Positions 40,425 to 53,488 are shown, numbered from the stretch's first letter. The stretch: DNA of 64,000 nucleotides from Acanthochlamys bracteata (GCA_019914995.1 CM034135.1:1552501-1616500), one strand, 5' to 3'. The notes: a model not told the origin generated them from the letters alone. Made by a program: numbers and translations.

Positions 40425-43400
40425 ATGTCTAGACAATCTGATCAAGCGAGCAAAAGTTCTTCAAGTGCAAGCAGTAGTTTTCAGGATACTGAGGATGAGT
40501 TAACTATTGGTAGCATCTTATCAAAAGAAAATGTCACAAATGAAAGAAGTCTTGGGAAACGCCTCTCTCATTTGGATTCCATTCCTGTAAGATCTTTGGC
40601 CCGTTAAATAGTTCTCTCTTGGTATGTGATATGTGGAAGGATATGAAATCATGTGTGAATTTGCCTCATATGTGTTCCACGTGCAGCTTCTTTTTTCTTT
40701 TTTTGTTTTTTGTTTTGATGTAACAGCTCAATCTTATTGATGAATGCCTCTGTAAGATATGTCCACCTGCCAGAAAAGCTTTTTTCTTTATGTGGTTTTG
40801 AGTCTGCTCCTTGTTTTACAAGCTAGCTTGGGGCATAGATACTTCATTAGATTTGTTTTGATAATTTCCATCAAGACAAACTACATTTATCTCGGTTTCA
40901 CTTGAATATTCTCACCACTTGACATATGGAGTATTAGTGACTACTGCTGATGCTTATGCTTATGCTTGTCCTAGAACTTCATTCGTCCCTTCAACTGCAA
41001 CCTATTCCTATTTCTAGCGTTGCTACATGAACTTACAGTATCAAATGGTGATAGTATCTCATACATATGGTCGATCACTTGTTTCTTCTACAGCACACAC
41101 CTCGTGTAAATCGAGAAATTCCTGCCGTTGATGATGCAACTTTAGATCATGAAAGATTGTCTGAAAGGTAGGCCTCATTGTCTTGTCTTAAACTTATATT
41201 CCAGGTTGCAACTTGCATATCTTATATTTATGTGCTATGTTTTTTTCTCTGAAGTGATGCTTTCCTTTTTGATTGGTAAAACATCTCACTGTATGTGCAC
41301 TTGCTTCAAGTGCTTCCTACGATTGTCTGGTCTATTTGAATGGCGTAGTAAGTAAGAACGGAAACTGTTTATGGTATTTCACCTTCTTTCTTTGTTTAAA
41401 CTGATTTGAGCATTGAAGATGTGCCCTCAGAAGAGTAGAAGGCATAGAAGGAATTCTTTCTTTTGCTTTACTCCATTGTGCTATTTATGTCATCTGTAAA
41501 CTTTACGTTCTATGTGATATCAGATTGTCGACCTATGGTTTGGCAGAGTTTCATGTTGCAGGAGATGGGAATTGCCAGGTTTGTCTCTTTCAAAATGATT
41601 TATAGATAAAAAAAATACGCTGGTTATCCTCCTGCATGGCTCCTAATCAGAAGTATGCATAAAAATGACTCTGCTTGACCAGGATCTTTTGATGCACAGT
41701 TTCGAGCTCTTGCTGATCAACTCTTCCGAAATCCTGAGTATCACAAACATGTGAGGAAGGCGGTTGTAAAGCAAGTATGAGATCAGCTTCATATTTTTCC
41801 TTCTAAATTTGCTTGTAGTCATCATAAATATGTTACATGATCGTTTGTGCATCATCTGTTATCTGCTGTTGGCAGTGAAACTTGTACTTGTGGCTGCTCC
41901 TCTATCTTTTGATGTTATTATGCTCTTTGCGGATGGCCTGTTGTTGTAAATGGACTTTTCAACCATCGTCTCCGTTTAATTTTTGAGATAGAATGATGCT
42001 TCTAAGATGAACCTATCACTCTTAGCCATTATGTCTCTCTAATGTTTTGCATGGTAGAATGTAGTTTTAACTCATGCTGCTCAAAAGGAGTGAAGCAAAC
42101 TTCTTCTTGACATTTGGCTCTTATTTAAGTTGTCTTATTTTCTTTACATGATTTTTATTTTGTCTTGTCAGTAAGTGAACCTGACGTCACTTATTAAAGT
42201 TTACATTCTTTTAGGCCTTTCTGTTATACATGTGACTCAATTTCTTTTTTGGACAATGTCTGCTTGTCTTTCCTTGCAAAGTTGCCTAAATTTATGTAAA
42301 TTCACTTTGGGCCTCTTTCTCTCAGCTGAAGAATTTTAAGAAATTATATGAAGAATATGTTCCAATGGATTATAAAACGTACCTGAAGAACATGAAAAGG
42401 TCAAACTTCATTTTAATCTGGTGCAATGAGGAAATTATGTTTCTGATTGAAATGCTCAAGCATTAGTTCTTCTTTTACTATCTTAATTTAGCAGATCCGG
42501 AGAATGGGGAGATCATCTGACCCTGCAAGCTGCTGCTGACCGGGTAATACATTCTTATCAGCCTTATATAGAAGTAAGAAAGAAAAGGGGTTTTAAGTAT
42601 CTGTTGGGTCTTTTCTATGGACATGAAGTATGAAATTTGGTGGCATCACGTTACAGCATAGTGTGTTTGTAACTGTTTATTGGTTATGATCTGCATAGAG
42701 TATAATTTTTGTTTTGATCAGAACATTTTAGTATTACTAATTGTTTGTCTAAATTATCGATTGCAGTATGGTGCCAAAATTTGTTTGGTTACATCATTTA
42801 GAGATACTTGTCTCATCGAAATAGTGCCAAAGGATAAAGCCCCTACAAGAGGTAAAGAATTCTTCTGAAACAGATCAGTCAGTCAACTTATTTCCTGATA
42901 GAAATTTTCATTTAGTTGAAGTTCGTATCCATGTCAAGATAAGATACTTGTACCTGGTAGTTAAGGACTGCAACGTCAATTGTTTTATGAAACCCCTAGA
43001 CTTTTTAAGCACTATAGTTGTGAATTGCAGAACAGCACTGTTAAAAGAATGTGGAAGTTGCTATTTTTGTTTTTCCAACTGGTCAATGATGATGATGCTG
43101 CATATATCTCCAGTTCCTTTCCTGTTGATGATGATCATGCTACATACGTTTCCTTCATAAGTTCCATCTCTAGTGCCTTTTTTGCTTTGTGGGGTTATTG
43201 CTAATGTTATAATTACTGAGTGCGGCCTAACTTGTTACGTTTTGGCATTATAGAGCTTTGGCTTAGTTTTTGGAGTGAAGTACATTACAATTCTTTATAT
43301 GGAGCTGATGGTAACTTCCAGATCATTCGACGTTCTTGTGTATGTGTTTGCTTATCCGCCATGAAATGATTTATTTTCCCTCTGTTTTGGTAGATGTTCC

Positions 43401-43437
43401 TACACGAGTACCTAAAAAGAAGCATTGGCTTTTCTAA
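40425..43437 (+). CDS. OTU-domain cysteine protease (deubiquitinase)
   Basis: Exons: 40425-40586, 41094-41167, 41524-41578, 41700-41774, 42326-42399, 42495-42543, 42767-42851, 43254-43310, 43394-43437; 224 aa, all in phase. OTU enzymes cleave ubiquitin chains. The catalytic motif GDGNCQFRALADQLF contains Asp93 and Cys96, and His202 in SEVHYNSLY completes the active site. The N-terminal ~75 residues are Ser-rich and precede the OTU fold. The length and the KKKHWLF end resemble the small plant OTU9-12 group; I cannot pick the member. The sixth exon has a TAGCAG tandem acceptor. A short upstream ATG frame overlaps the start codon. Confidence 0.9.
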
Positions 43438-45965
43438 TCTGAGGCTGGCTATCCACATGTATATTGCTTTGGTCTTCTCTGTGGTCCTCCCGTTAACCAG
43501 ACAAAGTATCATTCGCCATCACCGACATAACCTCTGTGGTGCAATTTATGTACAGGTTTTCTTTAGACTACAAAACTGCAACTTTATACATAATTTACAT
43601 GTAGAAAAAATTTATGGAACTTGTTTTTCTTTCATAATGGTTAATGGAGTATCAGGTACCTTTTGCATTGGTTCACGATAAGCTGGCTTGTTAACTGCAT
43701 TGCTAATTCATCATTTGGAAGTTCTTATAGTCAAATGGCGGATTCATTTTTCATATGAAATGAGAATTTGAATCAGTTACTGATTGTAGGGCCTTTTTCT
43801 TTGGGTTGAATGTTCGGAGCATTTATTACTTGATAAACGCTCTATGGTTTGACCATATCAACTTTGTGGAGGCAATACAGCTATGTGAATTGGTATGATC
43901 TACTCGTTTTAGGAATCTGTCTGACAGGGTTTTAGTTGAAACTGCAACTTCCATGTTTTCTATTAGAAAGGAAACCGGAAATGGAAGGAAGAGAGCTGGA
44001 ATCACATACGTGGGATTTCCAGCTGGATGTTTGTCAAAGTGATAAGGACTTGTTGGTTGGACTTTGTATACATTTGGGCAATTAACATTAGCATATCTGG
44101 AATGCTCATATATATTAGGCTGTCTGTCATTGTCCTTAAACTAACAAATATTTCTGTTTTTTTTGTTTAAGCTCCTAATTGCCTAAAACTTCGTTGAGAG
44201 CTTAATGTAAATTATGTTTGGTAGACTCAGAGGTTATGCGAAGGTCTGGACTTGTTTCTTTTCTGGTCTTCTTTAGTAGAAGTTTGTTCCTGAAGCTTGT
44301 TGCATTGGCAGGTTATCATAAAGCTGTCCAGCTTTTCAAAAGCTTCTCAGCTTTCTTCCTTAGGGAAGAAAAGCTTATTGCGCAAGGGTACATATGTCTT
44401 GTAATGTTTGAACGTATTCAAGAAGCCAATTTGGTTCCTGCACTACTTTGAAAATCTCCGGTCATCCATGTGTATATGTGTGCACATTTAATGCATTGCC
44501 ATTAATCAATTGAGCAGAAGCCAAGTATGCTCTTCAATTTCAACACTCTGAATTAGAATAGAGCTGTGTTTACCTTATTGATTAAAAAGTTTCCTAGAAT
44601 TCCGAAAAGAATCTAATTCCATTGATCTATAATTGAGTGTTCTGATACATAAAGAACAAAGCAACACAGAAATCGTCACAAAAATTCTAAAGATAGAAAA
44701 GAAATTGATATTTAATCTAATCTAACCTCTGATAACTGATTGAGATTAGATTCCATATTAATATTCTATACTGAAAAAAATGAGGTCCCTGAAAAAAAGA
44801 ATCATGTGAAGCATTAGTCAACCATAGTCATCCCTCCCAACCTTTCAAATTTCTGAACTTTCATATGATAACAATGATGATCATTTTCTAATCTGAAATG
44901 AAATGAAGAACCGTGTTTTATTTGAAAGTTTTGTTGATGAATCCATGAAGCTGCCAGAAATCAAGCAGCTTCTCATAACAACGAGACAAAGACTCATCTT
45001 TTGAATGATTAGCAGATTGTTAGACTGCCAAACATGTTCCATGTTGAATGCAAAACAAAGTAGCAAGTATACCCAACAATAATTTTATTTTAAATTTTTT
45101 TTTTTTTTTCACTGAGTGAAATTTGCTAAAGAAAATTGTAGCTTTTTTCTTTTGTTTATTATCAGTGTTGACGCTCCACACTTGCAAATGCTACAACTGC
45201 TTCCTGTCTAACTATTCTTCTTTTTTCCCTCCACCAAAACCTGAACAGACAGATGCCTGTAAGCAGATTAAAAACCCCACCTTTGCTTCCACTCTAGGCC
45301 TCTAGGGTTTCCTCTTCATCTTGTTTAGCTTGCCCTGGAAACAGTAATCTAATCTTCTACAGTGCAGAAGAAAACATATCGGTTTTCTCAATTTCTTTTC
45401 TGTTTGATTCCTTGTTTTCTTTTTCTTGGGTTTCTTGAAATTTAGTTTCAAGAATCTGCATATTTATATGTTCCTTATTTGAGGGGAGAAGATTGATCTG
45501 GGATGTAAGTTAATTGTTGAATCCTCAACTGGGTGTTTTACAGATTTCGATTTGCTGATGAGAATTGGAAGATCTCCTTAATATTTTTTCATATTTGGAT
45601 GATCTCATCTATACCATTTTATAATCATCAGTTTAGTTCCTTTCTTTTAGAGGATTTGATTACATGCATCAATAATTGGTGAACAGCAGACAGGATTCTA
45701 TCTATCTGCACATAAAGCTCTCTTTTTTTCTTTTCCATATAGTTTTTTGTGATTACCCAAATTTGTTAGATAGTTACAGGAATTTATGCACATAGACAGT
45801 TTGGAGGAGAAAGTTGAAAGATGGAGGCTTTGAGTGAGAATTTTCTCTGATGAGTGTGCTTCCAATTCCTGTTTGGACAAGGCTGGTTTGAGGAAGATGA
45901 ATTTTCAATTTTTGTCATAAGGTTCAAAAAAACTTTATAGGATCTTAGAAGAATTAGCGTTCAAA
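43438..45965. other. OTU 3' flank and RBR gene 5' region
   Basis: The OTU 3' UTR could extend several hundred bases. No convincing gene lies in 43800-45100; the open frame at 44218-44451 lacks family features. From about 45290 (CTAGGGTTTCCTC) to 45965 the sequence looks like the leader and upstream region of the RBR gene. Confidence 0.45.
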
Positions 45966-48440
45966 ATGGTTGATTCGAATAGCTGTGAAGATAATCTGCA
46001 TCTACATGATGATTCTGATTACGAAGATGATTTTAGAAGCTGCTGCACTGAAGACGAGGATTGGCAGGATTCAGAGGAATCTTCGGCGAATTGTTTGAAA
46101 AAGGAACTAAATGAACACTCGATAAGAATTTTCTTCAAATGTGTATCTTTGCCTGATATAAGCTGTTCCGGCATGGCAGTTGTCATGGAAAGATCACCTG
46201 GAATTCCTGTGGTTAAAATTCAGAAGAAGCTGGACTTCTATGTGGAGGAACTAGTGGCCGAGCACTTGGCCTTGATGGATGGTTTATTGGAGGCTCATAA
46301 GCTCGGTGTTCGAGAGGTTTTCGCATTTACGAATTCCGAAAAACTTTATTATCAGGTAATCCAATATTCAGAAACGATTTGTTTTACAGTTTCCATGTTT
46401 GTAATAATTCTGCATAGATATAATTAGTTATTTGAAATTCTATAGAATGGCATGTTTACATCTTTTTCTCCCAAATATTGTAGGAAAATCAGAATATTTG
46501 TTATTGGTATATGGCAACTTCAGGGTTTTTATTGTTTATCATTGCTAACTGGAATATTTGTTGGAAACTATATTTCTATATACGCATAAACGTTGTTCCT
46601 TTTTACAATGGGTCACCGGACTTGCTACTAATACAGATTGCTGAAGCAGAACTACTCAATGATCAGCTTTTAGTGGCCCTTCGGCTGAGGATTTTGGAGC
46701 ATGCTGATAAGATGGATGTTTTTGACTTGAGACTGGTGTCTACTTCTGATAACTTGAAGCCATTGCGATTGGCTCAAGAAGCAGTTGGCATAGTAGCTCT
46801 TTCGTCTAGTGAAGCTGGGTCAATTATAGTTTGCCCTATATGTTATGAGGAGAAGAAGCATGAAGAAATGGTGAAAGTGAACTGTTCCCACAAGTTTTGT
46901 GCTAGCTGTATGATTAAGCATTTGCATGACAGAATGCAGATGTTGCAAATTCCTATACAGTGCCCTCAGTTAAGGTGTAAATACTATCTGTCCTCCAGTG
47001 AATGCAAGCCATTTCTTCCTGATGACTGCTATGAGCTATTGGATCGGCTGATGATGGAAGATGAAGTGATGAACCTCGACAGAGGGAGTTGCCCTTTCCC
47101 CTATTGTTCAGGGTCAATTAACACCTATCAAAATGTGTCGTCTCACTCAAGCTCATCTAGGCTACATACCAGAAACCATGTCGAATGCACAGAATGGCAG
47201 CGATTCATTTGCTTCAATTGTGGTCTTCCATCGCACTCCTCAATGAGCTGTGAGGACTATCGGAACTTGCCACCTTTGCAGATAAATATTGGTGATATCA
47301 CTTGGCACCAAAATGCTCAAACCAATAATTGGAGACATTGTCCGCAATGTACAAGGATGATTGAGCATACTGAAGGCTGCTACCACATGACCTGCCGGTA
47401 GGTTATCCGCCTTTTGATACCTTCAAATCTCTTGTTCTTCCAATATATGGTGGTTTGTGCTTCTAATTTAGTTTCTTGGAAGTCATTCCATGACATATAG
47501 CATAACTAAGTTTTTTTTTGTTAATTAACAAGAAGACTAAGACTTCGCGTTGTAGATTCACATACTATGATGCAGTATGTAATTTTAATTGCATTTACAT
47601 TTAAAGAACAGATGTTTTCGATTAATTCACCTAGAGTTTCAAAGCCTTACACAAAGAACATGTATTATGTTTGCGGTTATGTAGTGATCAATTCCTGATA
47701 TTAATTGGTGGATCTGCTGAAATGAATGTGTTTCCTTACTTGAAACTTGTCGTGCTGTATTCTTGAATGGAGCTTTGTTCTAGTTAGATGTCGTTGGGGA
47801 TTGATATTCTAGCTAGGAAATGTAGGTTTCTTTATAGTTTTGTTGTTTATGATGGAGACCAATTACAATCAGTAACACTTTATCTCAATTACCTTCTTAC
47901 CTGGTAATAAAGTATCGTGCTTCCTTAAAGTATGAGTATCTTAGACAGTTTTGACGCAATGTTGAGGAGTTAGCATTAAAGTTTTAGGTCAGACTGTTGT
48001 ATAGGATTTGGTTTTTATACTTAATTAACATACATGTTAAAATACTTTCCATGGCAAACAGGTGTGGGCACGAGTTCTGTTATGAATGTGGCACTGAGTA
48101 TAGACATGGGCTGCAGGCTTGCCACTGTATACACCACGATGAGGTGAATAAAGCAGCCTCAGAAGAGCTCTCCTATGAAGATCAAGAGTTGAGGAGATGG
48201 GAACCTTTCGATCCCATGTCAGCACTTGATTCATACACTGAGCAAGAGAGAACACAACTAGCAGTAGTACAAAGATTCCTTGCTGGAGGCTTTGGCCTGA
48301 GTGATTGTCAACCCTGTCAGTCACCACCTCGGTGCTCTGACTCATCCGCAGATGCTGTAAGAGAACTCTGGGAGCTGCCCTGGCTCGAGAGTTTCGTGTC
48401 AGTTATCGGTGATAATTATCGGGAAGGCTTCATCCAGTGA
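45966..48440 (+). CDS. RBR-type E3 ubiquitin ligase with RNase H-like N-terminal domain
   Basis: Exons: 45966-46355, 46637-47397, 48062-48440; 509 aa. An acidic N-terminus (residues 1-40) is followed by a domain of about residues 60-165 (DFYVEELVAEHLALMDGLLE, VFAFTNSEKLYYQ). It resembles the RNase H-like fold found in front of many plant RBR proteins. RING1 starts at Cys196 (CPIC...NCSHKFCASC...C...C). The IBR region has CPFPYC and CFNCG. RING2 has HCPQC...GCYHMTC and CGHEFCYEC, with Cys378 in EGCYHM as the likely catalytic cysteine that accepts ubiquitin before transfer. The C-terminal ~90 residues lack a recognised domain. The substrate is unknown. No key zinc ligand appears to be missing. 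Confidence 0.9.
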
Positions 48441-49488
48441 ATATATCTTACTGTTACAGATGCATAGTATTTATACATCTAAATAAATTGATTCACTTGT
48501 TATTTGGTATTTATCAAGATAAAACTGTTTGAAGTTGCAATACTAGTTATATTTAACCAACTCACGAAGTTGTTCCATCTCTCTCATTTTTTAGTTGATT
48601 CACAAGAGTTCAAAGCTGATGTATATCAAAGGTTACTCATTCAAGCCTTTGTTTACTGTTTTCGAAGTTGATATAGTTGTCGCTAGTGTAATAGTAATAC
48701 AAAAATAGTTCCTTTTCTTCTTCTTTTTTTAAACTGATTCTCAGTGGATATTTCCTTCTATGTATCGGTCCTGATCAGGTGCTATTGTGAGAATGAATTT
48801 GAATTGGATGACTGAGAATTTTCTTTTGAGTTGGTTGGTGATTGCAAAAGATTGAAGACTCTGTATCAGCTAAGCTTCAGTTTCTTTCAAATAGACAAGC
48901 TATTGAATCAATCAAAACTCAGCAATCTTTATGCTGTAAGAGTTCTGTAAGACTGTAACAAGTAACAATGTCTCCGTATCTCGCAACTCCGGTAACTTTC
49001 ACGACGAGAACTTGAAGACTTCAGTTTAGGGCGCTCTTTCTTTTTTTCTTGAAGTGAGTTCAAAAGAATAAGCTAATAGAAAGTAGGTCTTGGAAGTGGC
49101 TTTTTAGCTAACCTTTTGATGGGAGACTAAATTTCGGTGAAAAATAACCGCCCCTTTAACAAGAATCAAATTCACCAATTCATAAGCTAGAGAACTTACG
49201 AGTTTGAGCAACATGATTCCCATGCAACCAACAAACAGAACACATAAAAACATTTCAGGAAATCTATACCTTGAATACAGTGTCTCCGCTAAACCCTCAG
49301 AATTCGGGCTTTATATATAAGATCATCAAATTTTCCAAACATTCATATACCATTTTTACACCATCTACTGGTAGACGAATTGAACAGAAGCATTAATGCC
49401 GCACCAACTCAAACCACTTCATAAAATGAATGAAAGAATACTGCTCCTCTCATTTATATCTCTACCTTCTCTTTCGTATACACCTGCG
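48441..49488. other. Intergenic between convergent RBR and O-fucosyltransferase-like genes
   Basis: The RBR 3' UTR probably ends before about 48750. The O-fucosyltransferase-like 3' UTR comes from the right. No other gene or repeat is recognised. Confidence 0.45.
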
Positions 49489-50913
49489 CTAAGGCTTCAA
49501 GAAAGAATTCTTCACATCGCAGCTGACCTTAGTAGTCCCATAGCTTATTCTTTCAAGGCTTGCAGCAGACATATCGGTCATCCATCTCTGAGGGCCACCT
49601 AACTCACCTTCTATGTTATATGCATAAGATACAAACCCTACATCCATACAGCGGGATCTTGCAGCGCCCAGCTTTATTGATTTTTGAGTCCTATCTAAAA
49701 CAAGAAGGTTTGAAAATGTAGAAAAGCTATTGCCAACAAATACGTCCGACCTCAAGCAAACCTCATAGTCTATTGCCGACTGTATGAGGTATGTGTGCTT
49801 CTGGTAAATTTTCCATACCCCCAGTTTATGTTTTTCATAAGGAATCAGACCTTCTCCCCAACCATGCAGTATTGTTCCATCTTCAAGAAGGCTGTCAGCG
49901 ACTGCGATGTAGACCATGGTTGGTCTTTCGAGGTCTGTGATTCTTCCTACCCTATTGATGATCTCTTCTTTACTGCTGCAGATCTTGGTTATATTCGATC
50001 TCTGCTCCATCTTCCTGCAGTGAATCATCCAATCTTTTTCTATCCTCATATGTACAGCTACATACGGTACATGGTCGAGTCCCTCTCCGAGAAGACCAGA
50101 CTGTCTTCTTGATTCAACTCCTACCTCTTTAATCTTGGATATAACCTTCTTTGCTTCATTTTGTATCTCATCAACTAATGCTAAACACTCAAAAACCTTG
50201 GCGTAGTCCTTAACGGACCAGTGATCATGCCAAAGAAATGGATTTTTACCGAGAATCCGGATTACCTCCAACTTGTCAACTGAACTCTCCATGCATTGCT
50301 TTAGTTGACCAAAGTCTCGCTCTTTGGTCCACCGCCTTCCACTTCCTTTGTGGTTTTCAAATGGCTTGCTGTGGTTCAATAGATCAGAAAACCGACCCAG
50401 CTGAGCAAAGCCGCTGAACAATGAATTGAACTTGTCGAACTTAAAAATCTTGTCAAACGAAATTGGTTCCAATAAATCAACTTCTTTGTAAAACAGAGAA
50501 GCACTTAAGCTGGGCATGAGGAGAGTCCTGTTCAGCAATCTCGCAGTAAGAGCAGCCCTTGCAAAAGCAATCTTCTGATTGTTTAAACCCCAAGTAATCT
50601 GAGGCACCTCCAAGTATTTGTCTTTCCTAATTGAAGGCTGCAAACTGGAGGTAGGCACCAAATAGGGGACCTTTTGTCGGAAACTATGCACACCGTATGA
50701 GGAAGAATGAAGAATGATGCTCAACAAGAAAATAATGAGGGCCAAGATTAAGCATTTTGAGATTGTCGAATTTAAATGGCAGGCGAGAAACTGCTTAAGT
50801 TTTGATTCGGGATTTAGATGAGGAGCACCAAAAAATAGAGCATCTCTGGAAAAGACATCCGGACGACGGACCCAGTTTCTAAAACCACTACATGCTATTA
50901 TTTGATGCGGCAA
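49489..50913 (-). CDS. O-fucosyltransferase family protein, start uncertain
   Basis: A single uninterrupted minus-strand frame of 474 codons from 50913. Near residues 52-70 it has a membrane anchor (CLILALIIFLLSIIL) typical of type II Golgi proteins. The catalytic region starts at ITWGLNNQKIAFARAALTAR, the family's GGLNxQR-like nucleotide-sugar block. It continues with VAVHMRIEKDW (Arg of the HxRxExDW motif) and ends with DVFVGNSFSTFSNLL. Plant members of this family act on cell-wall polymers or proteins; the substrate here is unknown. The first codon given is TTG. The frame extends 16 codons further up to an in-frame TAA at 50962-50964 without any ATG, and the next in-frame ATG lies after the sugar-binding block. 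A leader exon ends near 52179 (AAG|GTACAA on the minus strand). Confidence 0.8.
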   Translation of the reverse strand: MPHQIIACSGFRNWVRRPDVFSRDALFFGAPHLNPESKLKQFLACHLNSTISKCLILALIIFLLSIILHSSSYGVHSFRQKVPYLVPTSSLQPSIRKDKYLEVPQITWGLNNQKIAFARAALTARLLNRTLLMPSLSASLFYKEVDLLEPISFDKIFKFDKFNSLFSGFAQLGRFSDLLNHSKPFENHKGSGRRWTKERDFGQLKQCMESSVDKLEVIRILGKNPFLWHDHWSVKDYAKVFECLALVDEIQNEAKKVISKIKEVGVESRRQSGLLGEGLDHVPYVAVHMRIEKDWMIHCRKMEQRSNITKICSSKEEIINRVGRITDLERPTMVYIAVADSLLEDGTILHGWGEGLIPYEKHKLGVWKIYQKHTYLIQSAIDYEVCLRSDVFVGNSFSTFSNLLVLDRTQKSIKLGAARSRCMDVGFVSYAYNIEGELGGPQRWMTDMSAASLERISYGTTKVSCDVKNSFLKP

Positions 50914-52320
50914 GCAAAGTAAACTTTCACCGGAGCTAGCGTGCTGAATTTGTATGTTTCCTTATAGCTCATACTTGTTTCAAAGAACCTTTATTCCCAC
51001 CAGCTCATATGTCTTGTCATAATGGAAGAACTAAGAAGCTGAATAAAGGTGTTTTATACTTTCTTACAAAAGCAAAGCAAAAGCATTTGGGTTTCCTCCA
51101 GTTTTCAAATTATTTTGATGCCTGTCAAAGCTATAAACAAAATTTAATTAAAATCCTAACCCATAAGGAATAGACCACAAGCAAACTACTAATACCAACA
51201 CAACATTCATGTTGAAGAAAAAGCATTTGAAACATCTACTGATTACAGCAAAGTGGAGAATGCCCGTGCTGAGAGTTTTACAACATAATATACCAAGCTT
51301 ATATGACTAAACTGTAAAAGCAGAACACTCTACAACGGTCCCTGACAATCGCCTATACTAACAGAAATTAGGAAGAAAAAATGAATATAAGAACACCCTC
51401 CATACTTCAATAGTCCTCACCTCTATGCAAACCCAACAACGCAATAAGGAAATGTCTCATCTTTCCTCAACCCAAACCAAAAAGCACTCAGTTACATGCC
51501 TAAACAGAGTAGGAACTTCCAAGGTACACTTCGATATCACAACCATAGCAATTATGTCACTTCTTCAGAGATTGCATGAATAAAAAAGGCAGCCAAAGCA
51601 ATTAAAAATTCCCAAATAAAAGACTTATTTTCTTGAAATTGTTCTAGCAACAGACAGCAATTAACCACTAAACCTATCATTAATCATATCGATCATCTTT
51701 ACCAAATTTACCCATATCCTTGTTAATTCACACACTTTACAAAGATAAAAAAACAAAAGATCTTCATTTTTGGCCAAAACTAACAAATCCATAAAATCTC
51801 AATATCGTGCAGACAGGGGAGAAAAATAAGATAAACAAAATCACTGATACAGAGAAACTGAAACAAGTAATTTACGTGCGTAAGCTCCTCAATCGGGTAG
51901 GATTATGGAACCATGATCCAGAAATTATGATACAGATTAATGAAAAAATGAAACTTTTTCCAGTCATGAGTACTTGCAATTGAAACAAACTACAATAGCA
52001 AGTAGATAGAATTCGTGAATCAATGCAATGCAATACAAAACTACAGGTGTTGAAATTTATTCTGAATCTTGAGATTTATTCATGTAAAACAAAGAAAGAT
52101 AAAAACCAATAAGATAATAATATAATTTTCTTTCTGATAAAGAACAAAAGAAAAGGAGGAAAAAAAAAGAGATTGTACCTTCGGTGGTGGCGTTGGTGCA
52201 GATCTGCTGCAGCACTACAGTCCCTGATGTTTCTTTGTTTTTGTCATTTCGGGTGAAAATAAAAAGGAAACAAATCAGAAGAATGAATGAAAGCAATTGA
52301 ATGAATCAGATCGATCAACG
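50914..52320. other. Leader intron and promoter region of the O-fucosyltransferase-like gene
   Basis: A probable leader exon lies around 52179-52300 (minus), with a good donor (CCGAAG|GTACAATC). The ~1.1 kb between it and 51040 reads as intron or intergenic DNA without coding features. Two short upstream ATG frames lie at complement(50998-51030 region) and complement(50898..50972). Confidence 0.45.
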
Positions 52321-52336
52321 TGCAGCTAACCAACTT

Positions 52337-52520
52337 GGGGCGTTTGATATTTCATTTTATTTTATTTCAAAATTTTTTATTTTACTTTATATTTTTTAAT
52401 AAATTTCTAATATATTATAAAATGTATTTATAATTTTTTAAAAAATAAATATTTTTATTTTTTTAAATAAGAATAATAAAAATCAAAATAAAATAAAAAT
52501 ATTTTATTTAAAAAAACTTC
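52337..52520 (-). repeat. AT-rich MITE-like repeat, copy D
   Basis: This starts GGGGCGTTTGATATTTCATT and follows the family's block order in reverse orientation relative to copy E. It is shorter than the other copies. Confidence 0.45.
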
Positions 52521-52673
52521 TCTCGTTCCCACTTATCTGTCAGCTGCCAACCAGCCTCGAAGCTTTGACAAAACTGCCGTATTGTGAACTTCTCTCTCGA
52601 ATAAAATACAAGGAAGGGTAAATATGTCAATTAGCAATCAGGAGAAAGTTGTGAGTTTGTGCGTTGACATAAA

Positions 52674-52927
52674 GGCGTTTGGGATTGCTTATGAAATGAA
52701 ATTTTTTTGAAATGAAAAATATTTTTGTCTTTTTTGAAAAACGAGTTTTATTTTTTTACTTCTAAAAAAATAATAAAATATGCAATAAAAAGATCTCACT
52801 CCGTAAAATTTTTCTACACTTTCTAAATTTTTAAATAAAATTTTTATATATTTATAAAATATGTATTGAAAAACGTAAAATGAAGAATTGAAAAGTTGGG
52901 TTGGGGGAAAGCAAAGCCAAACACCCC
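52674..52927 (+). repeat. AT-rich MITE-like repeat, copy E (best terminal repeats)
   Basis: The left end GGCGTTTGGGATTGC and the right end read inward GGTGTTTGGCTTTGC match at 12 of 15 positions, giving a terminal inverted repeat. The interior shares TTTTTTTACTTCTAAAAAAA and AAAATATGTATTGAAAAACG-like blocks with copies C, F and G. No coding capacity. Confidence 0.6.
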
Positions 52928-53488
52928 CTTTGGCTTTGAATGAGAGGATGATAAGATTTTTTATATTTAATAAAATATTAAATATACAATTTAAATTTAG
53001 AAATTTCTATATTTTGAAATTAGTTTTTAAATATTCAGATTATATAAATAAAAGATATATTTTTGAAAACTTAAAATAACTTTTTAAAAAAATTTATTTC
53101 TCTTAAAATTACGGGAAAAAAAGGTATGCAACGTAGAAGGTAGGTAATATAAACACACATGAACCTCCACTGCCTTCAGTTAGTTCATTCAAATCGTACG
53201 TGAATTTGCCGCAAATTTAATGCTGGCAGTAGTTTTCCATTGTTTCCATGGCCAAGTAAAAAACTTTCTAGCCGACAGTTATGTCACTGAACAGAGTTGA
53301 GTGAACTGTAAAGTTGCATGAATTAATCTAGTGCTCGGATGCTTGAAGCTTCTCGACCTCTAGAAATTCTTAAAATCCTGCAGAACTTGTGATAAGAGGA
53401 GAAAGTCGTTGCCATGAAGTTTCGTTAATAATTCACCGACGAATGTTTCCTTATGATATTGACACCAAGCTGAGTAAGGATTTTGAAG
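52928..53488. other. AT-rich intergenic, 3' flank of LIN-like gene
   Basis: AT-rich to about 53110, then ordinary sequence leading into the 3' UTR of the minus-strand LIN-like gene. Nothing else is recognised. Confidence 0.4.

Noticed and set aside
44218..44451. Plus-strand open frame of 77 codons after the OTU gene
   Set aside because: It has no family features, no splice partners and lies in sequence that reads like UTR or spacer.
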